64,000 nt of DNA from Desulfoscipio geothermicus. GTDB lineage: Bacteria > Bacillota > Desulfotomaculia > Desulfotomaculales > Desulfallaceae. The position numbers and the translations under genes are program-made. Shown piece after piece: positions 24,927-33,913 of the stretch. Position 1 is the first letter of the stretch; each line of letters opens with the position of its first letter. The stretch spans positions 24,001 to 88,000 of the forward strand of contig JAENYF010000003.1 in assembly GCA_016841905.1 (NCBI GenBank), written 5' to 3'. Under the pieces are notes generated by a model that was not told where the DNA came from, ran no database searches, and saw only the letters and a list, made by a program, of their open reading frames with translations.

Positions 24927-25781
24927 ATGGCTGCGACGCTGATTGACGGCAAAACAATAGCGGAGATTATCCGAGAAGAAGTAAAAACTGAGGTTATACA
25001 GCTGAAAACAAAAGGGATTGCACCCAAATTGAATGTGCTGCTGGTAGGTGATGATCCGGCTTCAGTAGTCTATGCCCGCGCCAAGGAAAAGTCCTGCGGC
25101 AAGGTTGGTATTGAATTTGAATTAAAAACCATGTCTGCATCTTCTGCCATAGGGGAAGTGCTCACCATTATTGATGCCTGGAATAAAAATCCCAAGGTCC
25201 ATGGCATTATGATTGAAATGCCATTGCCGAAGGGGATGGATAAAAACCTGGTACTGGAAGCGGTTGATCCTAAGAAGGATGTGGACGGCTCCCATCCCAT
25301 CAATCGCGGCTATATTTTGAGCGGCGGGGAGGGCCTGTTCCCGACTACCCCCCATAGCTGTATAGAGCTGCTCACCCGCACTGGCCTTGCCATTACGGGT
25401 AAAAACGCCGTGATCGTTGGTCGCGGTGAAACCGTGGGTAAGCCACTGATGTTCATGCTGCTCAAGCATGATGCTACAGTTACCGTATGTCATTCTAAGA
25501 CGGCTGATCTAGCCTATCATACCAAACAAGCCGATATCATTATTGTGGCAGTAGGGCGGGCTAAAATGGTTACAGCTGATATGATCAAGCCAGGCGCCGT
25601 GGTAGTGGATGCCGGTATCAATCTTCCAGATGGCGGCGGTATCTGCGGTGACGTGGATTTTGCCGGCGTCAAGGAAGTGGCCGGGGCCATCAGCCCCGTC
25701 CCGGGCGGCGTGGGTAGCCTGACTGCTGTACTGGTGCAGAAAAACCTGCTGAAGGCTATTAAGCTGCAGGGGCTGGCCTAA
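24927..25781 (+). CDS. folD: Bifunctional methylene-THF dehydrogenase/methenyl-THF cyclohydrolase
   Basis: 284 residues. YARAKEKSCGKVGIE (catalytic Lys), DVDGSHPINRG and the NADP site VIVGRGETVGKPLMFMLL are FolD signatures, as is the C-terminal PVPGGVGSLTAVLV. The usual PGGVGPMT is GGVGSLT here. It interconverts methylene-, methenyl- and formyl-THF, feeding folate synthesis or the methyl branch of the Wood-Ljungdahl pathway. Followed by a cyclodeaminase-type cyclohydrolase, an arrangement common in acetogens and syntrophs. Confidence 0.95.
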   Translation: MAATLIDGKTIAEIIREEVKTEVIQLKTKGIAPKLNVLLVGDDPASVVYARAKEKSCGKVGIEFELKTMSASSAIGEVLTIIDAWNKNPKVHGIMIEMPLPKGMDKNLVLEAVDPKKDVDGSHPINRGYILSGGEGLFPTTPHSCIELLTRTGLAITGKNAVIVGRGETVGKPLMFMLLKHDATVTVCHSKTADLAYHTKQADIIIVAVGRAKMVTADMIKPGAVVVDAGINLPDGGGICGDVDFAGVKEVAGAISPVPGGVGSLTAVLVQKNLLKAIKLQGLA

Positions 25782-25848
25782 CTGACCGTAATAACAGCAA
25801 TATTGCTTTTACCACCGCGCCAAGATTTTTTTGATGAGAGGTGATTCC

Positions 25849-26481
25849 GTGAGTGAAATTTATGATTTTCCCTTTCGCAAGGTAGTGGCGGTAGCGGCCT
25901 CCGACGCGCCTACGCCCGGCGGCGGCAGTGTATCTGCACTGGTAGGTACTTTAGGGGTGGCCATGACTGCCATGGTGGGCAACCTCACCGTGGGCAAGCC
26001 CCAGTATCTGGAGGTAGAGCCTGAGGTTGAGCAAATTACCGGTGCTGCTTATTATATTATTAATAAGCTGGAAAAACTAATAGCTGCGGACATCGCTGCT
26101 TTCGGCAAGTTCATTAAAGTTTTCAGACTGCCAAAAAAAACTGACGATGAGAAGATAAAGCGGGAAGAAATGATGCAGAAGGCGCTTAAGGCTGCCACTG
26201 ATACTCCCATGGAAATAGCTCGTGTTTTGCTGGAAGCACTGGAAATTACCGGTCGCCTGGCCAAACTTGGCAATAAAATGGCCATCAGTGATGCCGGTGT
26301 GGCAGCCTACGTGTGTGAAGCAGCCTTGAATGCGGTGCTGTTGAGTGTGGATATAAATCTTCCGATGATTAAAGATGAGCATTATGTGCAGAATATAATG
26401 GCGGAGAAAGAGCAGTTGATGAGCAAGGCCACTGCCTTCAAAGAACAGGCCGTGGCAGTAGTTCAGGAGAGGATGAAATAA
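25849..26481 (+). CDS. Formiminotransferase-cyclodeaminase family protein (methenyl-THF cyclohydrolase-like)
   Basis: 210 residues from GTG 25849 (SD GAGAGGTGAT). The helical FTCD_C fold is recognisable from ASDAPTPGGGSVSALVGTLGVAMTAMVGNLTVGK and VCEAALNAVLLSVDINLPMIKD. Such single-domain proteins act as 5,10-methenyl-THF cyclohydrolase (FchA) in acetogens or as formimino-THF cyclodeaminase. The folD neighbour supports the cyclohydrolase role. Confidence 0.85.
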   Translation: MSEIYDFPFRKVVAVAASDAPTPGGGSVSALVGTLGVAMTAMVGNLTVGKPQYLEVEPEVEQITGAAYYIINKLEKLIAADIAAFGKFIKVFRLPKKTDDEKIKREEMMQKALKAATDTPMEIARVLLEALEITGRLAKLGNKMAISDAGVAAYVCEAALNAVLLSVDINLPMIKDEHYVQNIMAEKEQLMSKATAFKEQAVAVVQERMK

Positions 26482-26494
26482 TATATTTAACTTG

Positions 26495-26543
26495 GAAGGG
26501 CAGGTGAGCCCTTCTTTTGCTTTAAAGGGGCGGCATCGCCGCC
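26495..26543 (+). terminator. Terminator plus second GC-rich hairpin
   Basis: GAAGGGC-aggtga-GCCCTTC followed by TTTTGCTTT ends the folD/cyclohydrolase unit. A second perfect stem, GGCGGC-atc-GCCGCC (26529-26543), follows at once without a T tract. Confidence 0.75.
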
Positions 26544-26653
26544 TAAAAATGCTTCAAACACTTGACGGTGCTTAAAAGTATGGTGTCTGCCGGCTGATTA
26601 ATATATAATTTAAAATATTAGTATTCATAGATAGTGGAGGCTAACAGGCAAAA

Positions 26654-26884
26654 ATGAATAATGATGATACTTTAACCTTTGAAGAAGCGCTGTCACGCTT
26701 AGAAGTGCTGGTTAACCGGTTGGAAGAGGGCAACCTGCCCCTTGAAGAATCGTTGGATTTGTTTGCCGAAGGCATTAAGCTTACTAAACAGTGCAGCAAG
26801 CATTTGGAACAGGCTGAAAAACAAATTTGCGTACTGCTGGAGGATGATAATGGCCAGGTTGTTGTTCGGGAAGAGGAGCTGTAA
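26654..26884 (+). CDS. xseB: Exodeoxyribonuclease VII small subunit
   Basis: 76 residues; TFEEALSRLEVLVNRLEEGNLPLEESLDLFAEGIKLTKQC is the standard XseB helical hairpin. It pairs with XseA (23699). The SD AGTGGAGG lies 13-19 nt before the ATG. Its stop codon is 2 bp from ispA. Confidence 0.95.
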   Translation: MNNDDTLTFEEALSRLEVLVNRLEEGNLPLEESLDLFAEGIKLTKQCSKHLEQAEKQICVLLEDDNGQVVVREEEL

Positions 26885-26886
26885 AT

Positions 26887-27777
26887 ATGAGCTTTAAAGA
26901 GGAGCTGGCCAGGCTGGCAGGTATAGTAGATGAGGCACTTAATGAGTACCTGCCGCAAAGGGGCAATTACCCTGAAGTGATTCACGAAGCCATGCGTTAC
27001 AGTGTTTTCGCCGGCGGTAAACGCCTTAGACCTTCCCTGGTGCTGGCCTCTGCCCGGGCTGTTGGTGGAGATGAAACCACTGTGCTGCCCGCTGCCTGTG
27101 CTATTGAACTGCTGCACACTTACTCGCTGGTGCATGATGATTTACCTGCCATGGACAACGACGATTTACGCCGGGGCAGGCCGACCAATCACAAGGTGTA
27201 CGGAGAAGCCATAGCTGTACTGGTGGGTGATGCACTTTTAACTCTGGCCTTCAGGCTATTAGCCGGACTGTCCCAAAATAGGCCTGCGGGTGCGGGTAGG
27301 ATAGTACAGGTAATCGCTGAAGTGGCCCAGGCTGCCGGCACAGACGGATTAATTGGCGGCCAGGTAGTGGATATACTATCAGCCGGTAAGTTAATCGATA
27401 AACATACCCTTGAGTACATTCATACCCGTAAGACTGGTGCTTTGTACCGGGCATCGGTGCGGGCTGGAGCTATTTTATCCGGTGCAAACTTTGAACAGTT
27501 GAACAAGCTTACTATCTATGCCGAAAATCTGGGGTTGGCCTTTCAAATTGTAGATGATATATTGGATATTGAAGGTGACGAGCAAAAGTTAGGCAAGCCG
27601 GTGGGCAGTGACATAAACAATGACAAAGCTACTTATCCAGCGCTGTATGGTTTGGCTGCGGCCAAAGCAATGGCCCGACAGTCGGCTGAGCGAGCTACTA
27701 GTGCTCTGGACTTCTTTGGCGTTGAAGCTGATTTTTTGCGCGAGCTGATTTATTTTGTTCTGCATCGAGAGTATTAA
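26887..27777 (+). CDS. ispA: Geranyl/farnesyl diphosphate synthase
   Basis: 296 residues. The first Asp-rich motif DDLPAMDNDD (with the two-residue insertion typical of bacterial FPP synthases, near residue 84) and the second, IVDDILDIEGD (near 221), bind Mg-diphosphate; GGKRLRP (near 42) binds IPP. It makes the C15 precursor for undecaprenyl and quinone chains. xseB-ispA precede OLE RNA and dxs, matching the isoprenoid context reported for OLE loci. Confidence 0.96.
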   Translation: MSFKEELARLAGIVDEALNEYLPQRGNYPEVIHEAMRYSVFAGGKRLRPSLVLASARAVGGDETTVLPAACAIELLHTYSLVHDDLPAMDNDDLRRGRPTNHKVYGEAIAVLVGDALLTLAFRLLAGLSQNRPAGAGRIVQVIAEVAQAAGTDGLIGGQVVDILSAGKLIDKHTLEYIHTRKTGALYRASVRAGAILSGANFEQLNKLTIYAENLGLAFQIVDDILDIEGDEQKLGKPVGSDINNDKATYPALYGLAAAKAMARQSAERATSALDFFGVEADFLRELIYFVLHREY

Positions 27778-27913
27778 AGTGAGTAATGATGAAATCGAAT
27801 CAAATGTATAGATAAACTAGCTTAAACGTGTTTATTGATGAAAGCGGTTTAGTATAATGTAATAAACTAGGCTCACTTGACCTTAATTGACTCTGGATGG
27901 CGAGAATGAGTGT

Positions 27914-27943
27914 TTGCTGTTTTATGAATAATTATGTTATAAT
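27914..27943 (+). promoter_or_regulatory. Candidate promoter for OLE RNA
   Basis: TTGCTG, 18-nt spacer, perfect TATAAT; the expected start is near 27950, just ahead of the structured RNA. The 170-nt gap after ispA holds no ORF. If real, OLE can be made independently of the xseB-ispA transcript. Confidence 0.5.
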
Positions 27944-27949
27944 TATGCA

Positions 27950-28612
27950 GTTAAATTGATTTATAGTTTTCTACGAACAGGTGATGCAGTATCCTAGTCG
28001 GGAACCCTTTTTTGAAGACGGGCCTAAAAATCCGTTAAGGGCACATCGATGAAGTTCCTGGTGCTGGCTGCCGACGCCCAGTTGGGGGTTGGTACTGGGG
28101 GTTAAGGGGGCGGGGCGATCCGCAATGGCATGTGGGCGTTGACCCTGCCCTCGTGGAGACCCCAGTGCGTGGTAACTTGCTAGCGCAGTTGCTATGGCTG
28201 GGGGGTAAACCTGCATGTGGGGGAAGCTGCGTGCAGCGTAGCCTGCCTTGAGTGATGCCGGTGGAGGTCCTTTAACGGCATGTTACGTATGGGCCCATGC
28301 GTAATGTATCGTGGGTTTAAACCGTCATTGCAAAAGAGGCTAGGAAAAGGTACTCCCGTTGAGGAAAACTCCTAGGCTGTCCATGTACTGGGACGGTACG
28401 GGGATTACAGTGTGGACTAAGTGGTAATCTAGCCCCGGGAACTTATACTTTCCGGAATTTCGTTTAAAGGGAAACCGCCGGTATGGTGACAGCCGGTACG
28501 AAATTGGGAAAACCTGCTGGACCTAAGCCACAACATTTACCCGTATCGTTATCACTTGTTCTTCTACATATATATTGGCATCCCAGGTTTAATAAACCTG
28601 GCTTTGCCATAT
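27950..28612 (+). ncRNA. ole: OLE RNA (ornate, large, extremophilic)
   Basis: About 660 nt between ispA and a membrane protein gene, with higher G+C than other gaps and no plus-strand ORF. Seen directly: blocks GGGAACCC (28000), GGGCCTAAAAATCCG (28020) and CCTGCTGGACCTAAG (28513); stems TTACGTATGG/CCATGCGTAA (28283-28304) and AATTTCGT/ACGAAATT (28456-28505) enclosing a CCGG hairpin; and a strong terminal hairpin TGGCA..CCAGGTTT/AAACCTGG..TGCCA (28576-28609). From the literature, OLE RNAs are ~600 nt, occur in anaerobic and extremophilic Firmicutes between ispA and dxs, lie upstream of oapA, and form a membrane RNP linked to alcohol, cold and Mg2+ stress. Ends are approximate. Confidence 0.9.
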
Positions 28613-28642
28613 TATCTTCATGGTTTGTATGGAGTGAAATGG

Positions 28643-29209
28643 TTGAAAAATAATAAGTCTACGGTTTCCGGCAAGTTCGTTATATTTGTCGGTTTTCTTT
28701 CTTTTTTCTTTGCTGCGGTTTTCTTTTTATTATCCCAGTATTTAGCTGCAACCATCAATAGCCTGACCTTTTCGTTTTTGCTGCTGTTTTTTATTGTATT
28801 ATTTGGTATCATAGCAGATATCATTGGCACCTCTGTGGCCGCGGCGGATGAGGCGCCATTTCATGCCAAGGCAGCCAAAAAAGTAACCGGTGCCAAAGAA
28901 AGCGTATTATTAATTCGCAATGCCGATCGGGTAGCAAATATTACCAATGATGTGATTGGTGATATTGCCGGTACATTGAGTGGAGCGCTGGGTATTGCCC
29001 TTGGTTTGCAAATTATCAGCTTAACCAAGGATCTTAACCAGTTTTTTTTGAATATGCTAATTACGGCGCTGATTGCTGCATTAACAGTAGGGGGTAAGGC
29101 TTATGGTAAAAAAATTGCCCTCAGCAATGCTAATGGTGTGATTTTTATTGTAGGGAAAATAGTGGCAGCTTTCAGTAGTATAACGGGTAAAAATATCGTA
29201 AAAAAATAA
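28643..29209 (+). CDS. oapA: OLE-associated membrane protein OapA
   Basis: 188 residues from TTG 28643 (SD GGAG, 8-nt spacer). The in-frame extension to 28556 would overlap the OLE 3' hairpin. Lys/Asn-rich N-terminus, hydrophobic segments at about 11-37, 41-64, 107-127, 131-150 and 161-180, and the cytoplasmic loop DEAPFHAKAAKKVTGAK (69-85). DVIGD (103-107) fits the D-x3-D motif reported as important in OapA. It binds OLE RNA, holding it at the membrane. Followed at 43 bp by dxs. Confidence 0.9.
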   Translation: MKNNKSTVSGKFVIFVGFLSFFFAAVFFLLSQYLAATINSLTFSFLLLFFIVLFGIIADIIGTSVAAADEAPFHAKAAKKVTGAKESVLLIRNADRVANITNDVIGDIAGTLSGALGIALGLQIISLTKDLNQFFLNMLITALIAALTVGGKAYGKKIALSNANGVIFIVGKIVAAFSSITGKNIVKK

Positions 29210-29252
29210 ATTTATTTATGGTCGCAACCTGACAACAAGATGAGGTGAAACC

Positions 29253-31172
29253 TTGGGCAGGTATCTGGATCAAATCAATTCCCCCCGGGACGTTCGGGCA
29301 CTCACTCTTGCTCAGCTAGACCGGCTGGCCGGGGAAATCAGGGAAGAAATTATTGGCACTGTGGCTAAAAACGGCGGTCACCTAGCTTCTAATTTGGGAA
29401 TCGTAGAGTTGACCCTGGCGTTGCACTGCGTGTTTGATACACCTCAAGATAAAATTATTTGGGACGTGGGTCACCAGTGTTATGTACACAAATTAGTTAC
29501 CGGCAGGCGGGAGCAATTCAGTTCGTTGCGCTGTTACGGCGGGCTAAGTGGCTTTCCACGGCCAGATGAAAGCGAACACGATGCATTTGGTACCGGCCAC
29601 AGCAGTACCTCTATATCGGTAGCCCTGGGTATGGTGCTGGCCAGAGATTTCAGAGGCGACCGGCATAATGTGGTGGCAATGATTGGCGACGGTTCAATGA
29701 CCGGAGGTATGGCTTTTGAGGCCTTAAACCATGCCGGGCAATTGAAGAAGGATTTAATTGTTGTGCTAAACGACAATAAAATGAGTATATCAGCTAATGT
29801 AGGTGCCATGTCGGGCTATTTGAACCGCATCCGCACAGACCCCAAATACTCGAGGGGCAAGGATGAAATAGAGCATATATTACGCCGGATTCCAACTATC
29901 GGATCCACTGTGGCTAAAGTTGCGGAACGTATTAAGGATAGCTTTAAGTATTTGGTAGTTCCAGGCATGCTCTTTGAGGAGCTAGGTTTTACTTACTTGG
30001 GGCCTATTGACGGGCACAATATACCTTCTATGCTCGAAACCTTGGAGCAGGCCAAATCGTTGGGAGGCCCGGTACTGGTGCACGTGGTTACGGAAAAAGG
30101 GCGTGGGTACGCGCCGGCGGTGCAAAAAGCGGACAAATTCCATGGTATCGGGCCTTTTGACATCAGTTCCGGCAGCAGTCTTGAAAAAAACGAAATCAGC
30201 ACGTATACCGAGATTTTTGGGCGCACGCTGGTTAAGCTGGCTGAACAAGACTCTGCCATTGTCGCCATTACTGCTGCCATGTGCAGTGGTACTGGTCTTG
30301 GTGGGTTTGCCCAAAAATTCCCTGAGCGGTTTTTTGATGTGGGAATTGCCGAACAACATGCTGTAACCCTGGCGGCCGGGCTGGCCAGCGAGGGTTTTAA
30401 ACCTGTGGTAGCTATTTATTCTACGTTTTTACAGCGGGCTTATGACCAGATTATCCATGATGTGTGCTTGCCTAAATTGCCTGTGGTCTTTGCGGTAGAC
30501 CGCGCAGGTATTGTAGGTGATGACGGCCCAACTCACCATGGTTTATTCGATATATCTTATTTGCGCAGTGTTCCCAATATGTCGATTATGGCACCGGCGG
30601 ATGAAAACGAGCTTCAGCATATGTTGCATACTGCTTTGCAGCTAAATGGCCCGTGCGCACTGCGCTTTCCCAGGGGCACCGGCCTGGGTGTTGCTCTGGA
30701 CCGGCACAGCAGGGCGCTTTCAGTAGGCCAGGCAGAGGTGCTGATGGAAGGAAAAGATATCACTCTGCTAGCCGTAGGCAATACGGTATTGGCAGCTCGC
30801 CGTGCGGCGTCTGTTTTAAAGGAGCAAGGTGTGCTAGCTACTGTGATCAACGCTAGGTTTATAAAGCCTTTAGACGAGGAATGCATTACCCGGTGGGCTG
30901 GACGCACCGGCCGGTTAATCACAGTAGAAGAAAATATCGTAGCAGGAGGTTTTGGCGCATCAGTATTGGAGTTGCTTGCGGTTAAGGATATGACTGGAGT
31001 ACATGTTAAATGCCTGGGTATCAAGGATATCTTCCTGGAACATGGCAGCCAGTCGTTTTTACGTGACAAGTACGGGTTACAGTCGGAAAATATTGTAAAT
31101 TTGGCCATGCAAATGATTGATTCCGGTCGAACTAAAGGTACGAAAATTATTAGCCTGAGCGGAGGCGCGTAA
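29253..31172 (+). CDS. dxs: 1-deoxy-D-xylulose-5-phosphate synthase
   Basis: 639 residues from TTG 29253 (SD GAGGTGA). [13 protein letters not shown], the TPP motif [18 protein letters not shown]...[11 protein letters not shown] (near 150), catalytic Glu in [14 protein letters not shown] and the C-terminal domain are all present. First step of the MEP isoprenoid pathway, acting with IspA upstream. The stop lies 5 bp before tlyA. Confidence 0.97.
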   Translation: MGRYLDQINSPRDVRALTLAQLDRLAGEIREEIIGTVAKNGGHLASNLGIVELTLALHCVFDTPQDKIIWDVGHQCYVHKLVTGRREQFSSLRCYGGLSGFPRPDESEHDAFGTGHSSTSISVALGMVLARDFRGDRHNVVAMIGDGSMTGGMAFEALNHAGQLKKDLIVVLNDNKMSISANVGAMSGYLNRIRTDPKYSRGKDEIEHILRRIPTIGSTVAKVAERIKDSFKYLVVPGMLFEELGFTYLGPIDGHNIPSMLETLEQAKSLGGPVLVHVVTEKGRGYAPAVQKADKFHGIGPFDISSGSSLEKNEISTYTEIFGRTLVKLAEQDSAIVAITAAMCSGTGLGGFAQKFPERFFDVGIAEQHAVTLAAGLASEGFKPVVAIYSTFLQRAYDQIIHDVCLPKLPVVFAVDRAGIVGDDGPTHHGLFDISYLRSVPNMSIMAPADENELQHMLHTALQLNGPCALRFPRGTGLGVALDRHSRALSVGQAEVLMEGKDITLLAVGNTVLAARRAASVLKEQGVLATVINARFIKPLDEECITRWAGRTGRLITVEENIVAGGFGASVLELLAVKDMTGVHVKCLGIKDIFLEHGSQSFLRDKYGLQSENIVNLAMQMIDSGRTKGTKIISLSGGA

Positions 31173-31177
31173 AGAAA

Positions 31178-31999
31178 GTGCCGGACAAGAAAAGGATTGA
31201 CGTACTGCTTGTGGAAATGGGCTTTTATGATAGCCGGGAAAGGGCCAGGGCTGCTTTAATGGCCGGTGATGTAACGGTTGGCGGTGTATTGGTGGACAAG
31301 CCGGGGCAAAGGTTTGATGCCCGAACAGAGGATATTTCAATCAAGCGAAAAATGCCTTTTGTTAGCCGGGGCGGGTACAAACTTGCCCGGGCAGTGCAGG
31401 TTTTTCCCATTGATATGCGGGGCAGAGTAGTTTTGGACATCGGTGCCTCTACCGGTGGGTTCACCGATTGCGCTTTACAACATGGCGCTGTTTTGGTTTA
31501 TGCAGTAGACGTTGGCTACGGTCAGATGGCCTGGTCACTGCGCTCTGATCCTCGGGTACGGGTACTGGAGCGCACTAATATTCGCTATATGAGCAGAGAT
31601 GTTTTTACAGCCGGCCTTCCGGACCTGGTTACCATTGATGTGTCTTTTATTTCACTGGGGCTGGTGTTGCCCCGGGTAGAATACCTGCTGGATAATTATG
31701 AAGGCGTAGCCTTGGTGAAACCGCAGTTTGAGGCCGGCCGCGAGGCGGTGGGTAAGAAAGGGGTAGTTAAAGACCCTGCGGTGCACCGGGAAGTGCTGCA
31801 AAAAGTTGTACATACAGCTGTAAGTTTAGGCATGGAGGTGCTAGGCGTTGATTACTCTCCGGTTAAGGGACCGGAGGGCAATATTGAATACCTGATGTAT
31901 TTCAAAAAACCCGCCCTTGGAGTAGACGGGTTATCTATGTTGATTGACAGTGCGGTGTCTGAGGCGCACCGTAATTTTTCTAAAGGAGCGGAATATTGA
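31178..31999 (+). CDS. tlyA: TlyA family rRNA 2'-O-methyltransferase
   Basis: 273 residues from GTG 31178. An N-terminal S4 RNA-binding domain (KKRIDVLLVEMGFYDSRERARAALMAGDVTVGG) is followed by an FtsJ-like methyltransferase with SAM motif VLDIGASTGGFTDCALQHGA (near 88) and catalytic Lys/Asp/Lys/Glu-type positions. TlyA methylates 16S and 23S rRNA ribose; B. subtilis yqxC is the equivalent and has the same neighbours. Confidence 0.93.
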   Translation: MPDKKRIDVLLVEMGFYDSRERARAALMAGDVTVGGVLVDKPGQRFDARTEDISIKRKMPFVSRGGYKLARAVQVFPIDMRGRVVLDIGASTGGFTDCALQHGAVLVYAVDVGYGQMAWSLRSDPRVRVLERTNIRYMSRDVFTAGLPDLVTIDVSFISLGLVLPRVEYLLDNYEGVALVKPQFEAGREAVGKKGVVKDPAVHREVLQKVVHTAVSLGMEVLGVDYSPVKGPEGNIEYLMYFKKPALGVDGLSMLIDSAVSEAHRNFSKGAEY

Positions 32000-32865
32000 A
32001 CACCATTGGTCTGCTGTCCAATCTGACAGGAGAAAGAATAATCAGTTTAGTTAATGACATTGCTGACTGGCTAAGTGACCGGGGGGTTACTTTATTGCTG
32101 GACGATGATACCGCTGGAATGGTTGGCCATCCTGCCGCAGGCTGTACTAGACCGGATTTAGTGCGTCAAATCCAGTGTCTGATGGTGCTAGGGGGAGACG
32201 GCACCCTGTTGCACGGTGCACGGTTAGCTGCGTCTTTAGGTGTGCCTATATTTGGTGTCAACCTGGGCCACCTGGGATTTCTTACCGAAGTAGCCGTCCC
32301 TCATTTGTTCGAGGCCATAGATTGTCTGTTAGCCGGAAAATTTGCCATTGAGGAACGGATGATGCTGCAGGCTAGTGTTGTAAGGGACGGACATGTTTAT
32401 GAGCCGATAATGGGCTTAAATGATGCCGTGATAACCAAAGGGGCCTTTGCCCGGATGATTGTTTTTGATACGATGGTGGATGGTCAACTGTTTAACACTT
32501 ATCACGCAGACGGAATAATTATCTCCACTCCCACAGGTTCAACGGCCTATTCACTGTCTGCGGGTGGCCCGCTTGTATTACCTAACTTGGAACTAATGGT
32601 GGTCACACCTATTTGCCCGCATGCCTTATGGGCCAGACCGCTAGTTATAGCGGCGAACAGCGAGGTGCAAGTAGTATTGCGTTCCAAACAAGGTGAAGTG
32701 ATGCTCACTATAGACGGACAGCATGGTATGCGCCTGCAGTTTGGGGATTTGATCAAAATCCGTAAGGCCACGTGCGTGGCTAAATTTATTAGACTAAGTA
32801 ATCAAACATTTTTTGATATTTTGAAAGAAAAGTTAAAAGAGGGAGACGGGACCAATGTACAATAA
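31996..32865 (+). CDS. nadK: NAD kinase
   Basis: 289 residues from TTG 31996, overlapping tlyA by 4 bp. GGDGT (VLGGDGTLLHGAR near residue 66) is the catalytic motif, with NDAVITKG and TPTGSTAYSLSAGGPLV also diagnostic. It converts NAD+ to NADP+ with ATP or polyphosphate. It overlaps the next gene by 11 bp, so tlyA-nadK-methyltransferase-argR are translationally linked. Confidence 0.96.
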   Translation: MNTIGLLSNLTGERIISLVNDIADWLSDRGVTLLLDDDTAGMVGHPAAGCTRPDLVRQIQCLMVLGGDGTLLHGARLAASLGVPIFGVNLGHLGFLTEVAVPHLFEAIDCLLAGKFAIEERMMLQASVVRDGHVYEPIMGLNDAVITKGAFARMIVFDTMVDGQLFNTYHADGIIISTPTGSTAYSLSAGGPLVLPNLELMVVTPICPHALWARPLVIAANSEVQVVLRSKQGEVMLTIDGQHGMRLQFGDLIKIRKATCVAKFIRLSNQTFFDILKEKLKEGDGTNVQ

Positions 32866-33472
32866 ACGGCCCGTTAACTTTGCCAATGTACGGGGAAACG
32901 CGGTGCTTTTAGGACAGCAATTTGTTGGTGAAGTGCTCCATAAAGGCTGTGTGGCAGTAGACGCTACTGCGGGTAATGGCTACGACACTCTTTATTTGAC
33001 TAATTTAGTGGGGATAAGCGGCAAAGTTTACGCATTTGATATACAGCAGGCTGCCTTGGATGTAACAGCCAGGCGCTTAACCCAATTTGGTCTTGATAAA
33101 AATGTGCAGCTGATCCATGACGGGCACGAAAAAATGGATAAGTATATTAATACTCCTGTAGATGCCTTCATTTTTAATTTGGGATATTTACCTGGTGGCG
33201 ATCATGATATAATAACTCGCTCGCAAACGACTACCAGAGCACTGCAAATTGCATTGGAACTGTTAAAACCGGGTGGCAGAATCAGCCTGGTAGTGTATAC
33301 AGGCCACTGCGGTGCCGGTGAAGAAAGCCGGGCTGTTGAGGAAATGGCAGCTGGGCTTAATCCACTTGTGTTTGGCGTACTTAAGGTAGCCTTTATTAAT
33401 AAACCGGTTGCGGCTCCCTTTTTAATTTTTATAGAAAGGGTGAAAAAAGAAAATGAAAGCCTGGCGCCATAA
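32855..33472 (+). CDS. Class I SAM-dependent rRNA methyltransferase (YtqB/MraW-like family)
   Basis: 205 residues. SAM motif VAVDATAGNGYDTLYLTNLVG (near 32), the acidic YAFDIQQAALDVTARRL, and FNLGYLPGGDHDIITRSQTT, which characterises the YtqB family (rRNA_methylase). The target is unproven; YtqB-type proteins bind SAM and have been suggested to modify rRNA or tRNA. Overlaps nadK and argR at both ends. Confidence 0.88.
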   Translation: MYNKRPVNFANVRGNAVLLGQQFVGEVLHKGCVAVDATAGNGYDTLYLTNLVGISGKVYAFDIQQAALDVTARRLTQFGLDKNVQLIHDGHEKMDKYINTPVDAFIFNLGYLPGGDHDIITRSQTTTRALQIALELLKPGGRISLVVYTGHCGAGEESRAVEEMAAGLNPLVFGVLKVAFINKPVAAPFLIFIERVKKENESLAP

Positions 33473-33908
33473 AAAAATAGTAGAATTAATTAAAGAACAT
33501 GAAATTAGCACCCAGGAAGATTTGGTTGAGGCGCTTCAAAAAGCCGGGTTTTCAGTTACCCAGGCCACTATATCCAGGGATATCAAAGAACTGGGTTTAA
33601 TCAAGGTGCCCGGTAATTCAGGTATGTCCCGCTACACATTGACGGGCGATTCAGTTAATCCAAGAAATGAAGATCGAATGAAAAGGCTTTTCAGGGATGC
33701 TGTTATTTCTATGGATAACAGTGAAAATCTGATTATTATTAAAACTCAACCTGGTGAGGCCCAAGGGGTGGCCTCCACTATTGATAATGTGGGCTGGCCC
33801 GAAGTTATTGGTACGGTGGCCGGGGATGACACGATCCTAATTGTTATTAAAACTAAAAAATTCACTCATGCCACTATGAAGAAATTTGTTGCTCTTACCG
33901 GGGGGTGA
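33453..33908 (+). CDS. argR: Arginine repressor ArgR/AhrC
   Basis: 151 residues. N-terminal winged helix (VELIKEHEISTQEDLVEALQKAGFSVTQATISRDIKELGLIKV) and a C-terminal oligomerisation/arginine domain (residues about 80-150) with AGDDTILIVIKT. It controls arginine synthesis and catabolism genes, none of which is in this window. The argR-recN linkage is conserved in Firmicutes. Confidence 0.96.
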   Translation: MKAWRHKKIVELIKEHEISTQEDLVEALQKAGFSVTQATISRDIKELGLIKVPGNSGMSRYTLTGDSVNPRNEDRMKRLFRDAVISMDNSENLIIIKTQPGEAQGVASTIDNVGWPEVIGTVAGDDTILIVIKTKKFTHATMKKFVALTGG

Positions 33909-33913
33909 ATGGT

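Noticed and set aside
26529-26543. GGCGGC/GCCGCC hairpin as part of a repeat family
   Set aside because: Short, GC-only palindrome with no related copy seen elsewhere in the window.
27971-28216. 81-codon minus-strand reading frame within the OLE region
   Set aside because: No SD, low-complexity translation, and the DNA shows RNA-structure signals on the plus strand; taken as chance.
28556-28642. 29-codon N-terminal extension of OapA
   Set aside because: It would be encoded by the OLE 3' hairpin and has no SD, while TTG 28643 has GGAG with 8-nt spacing.
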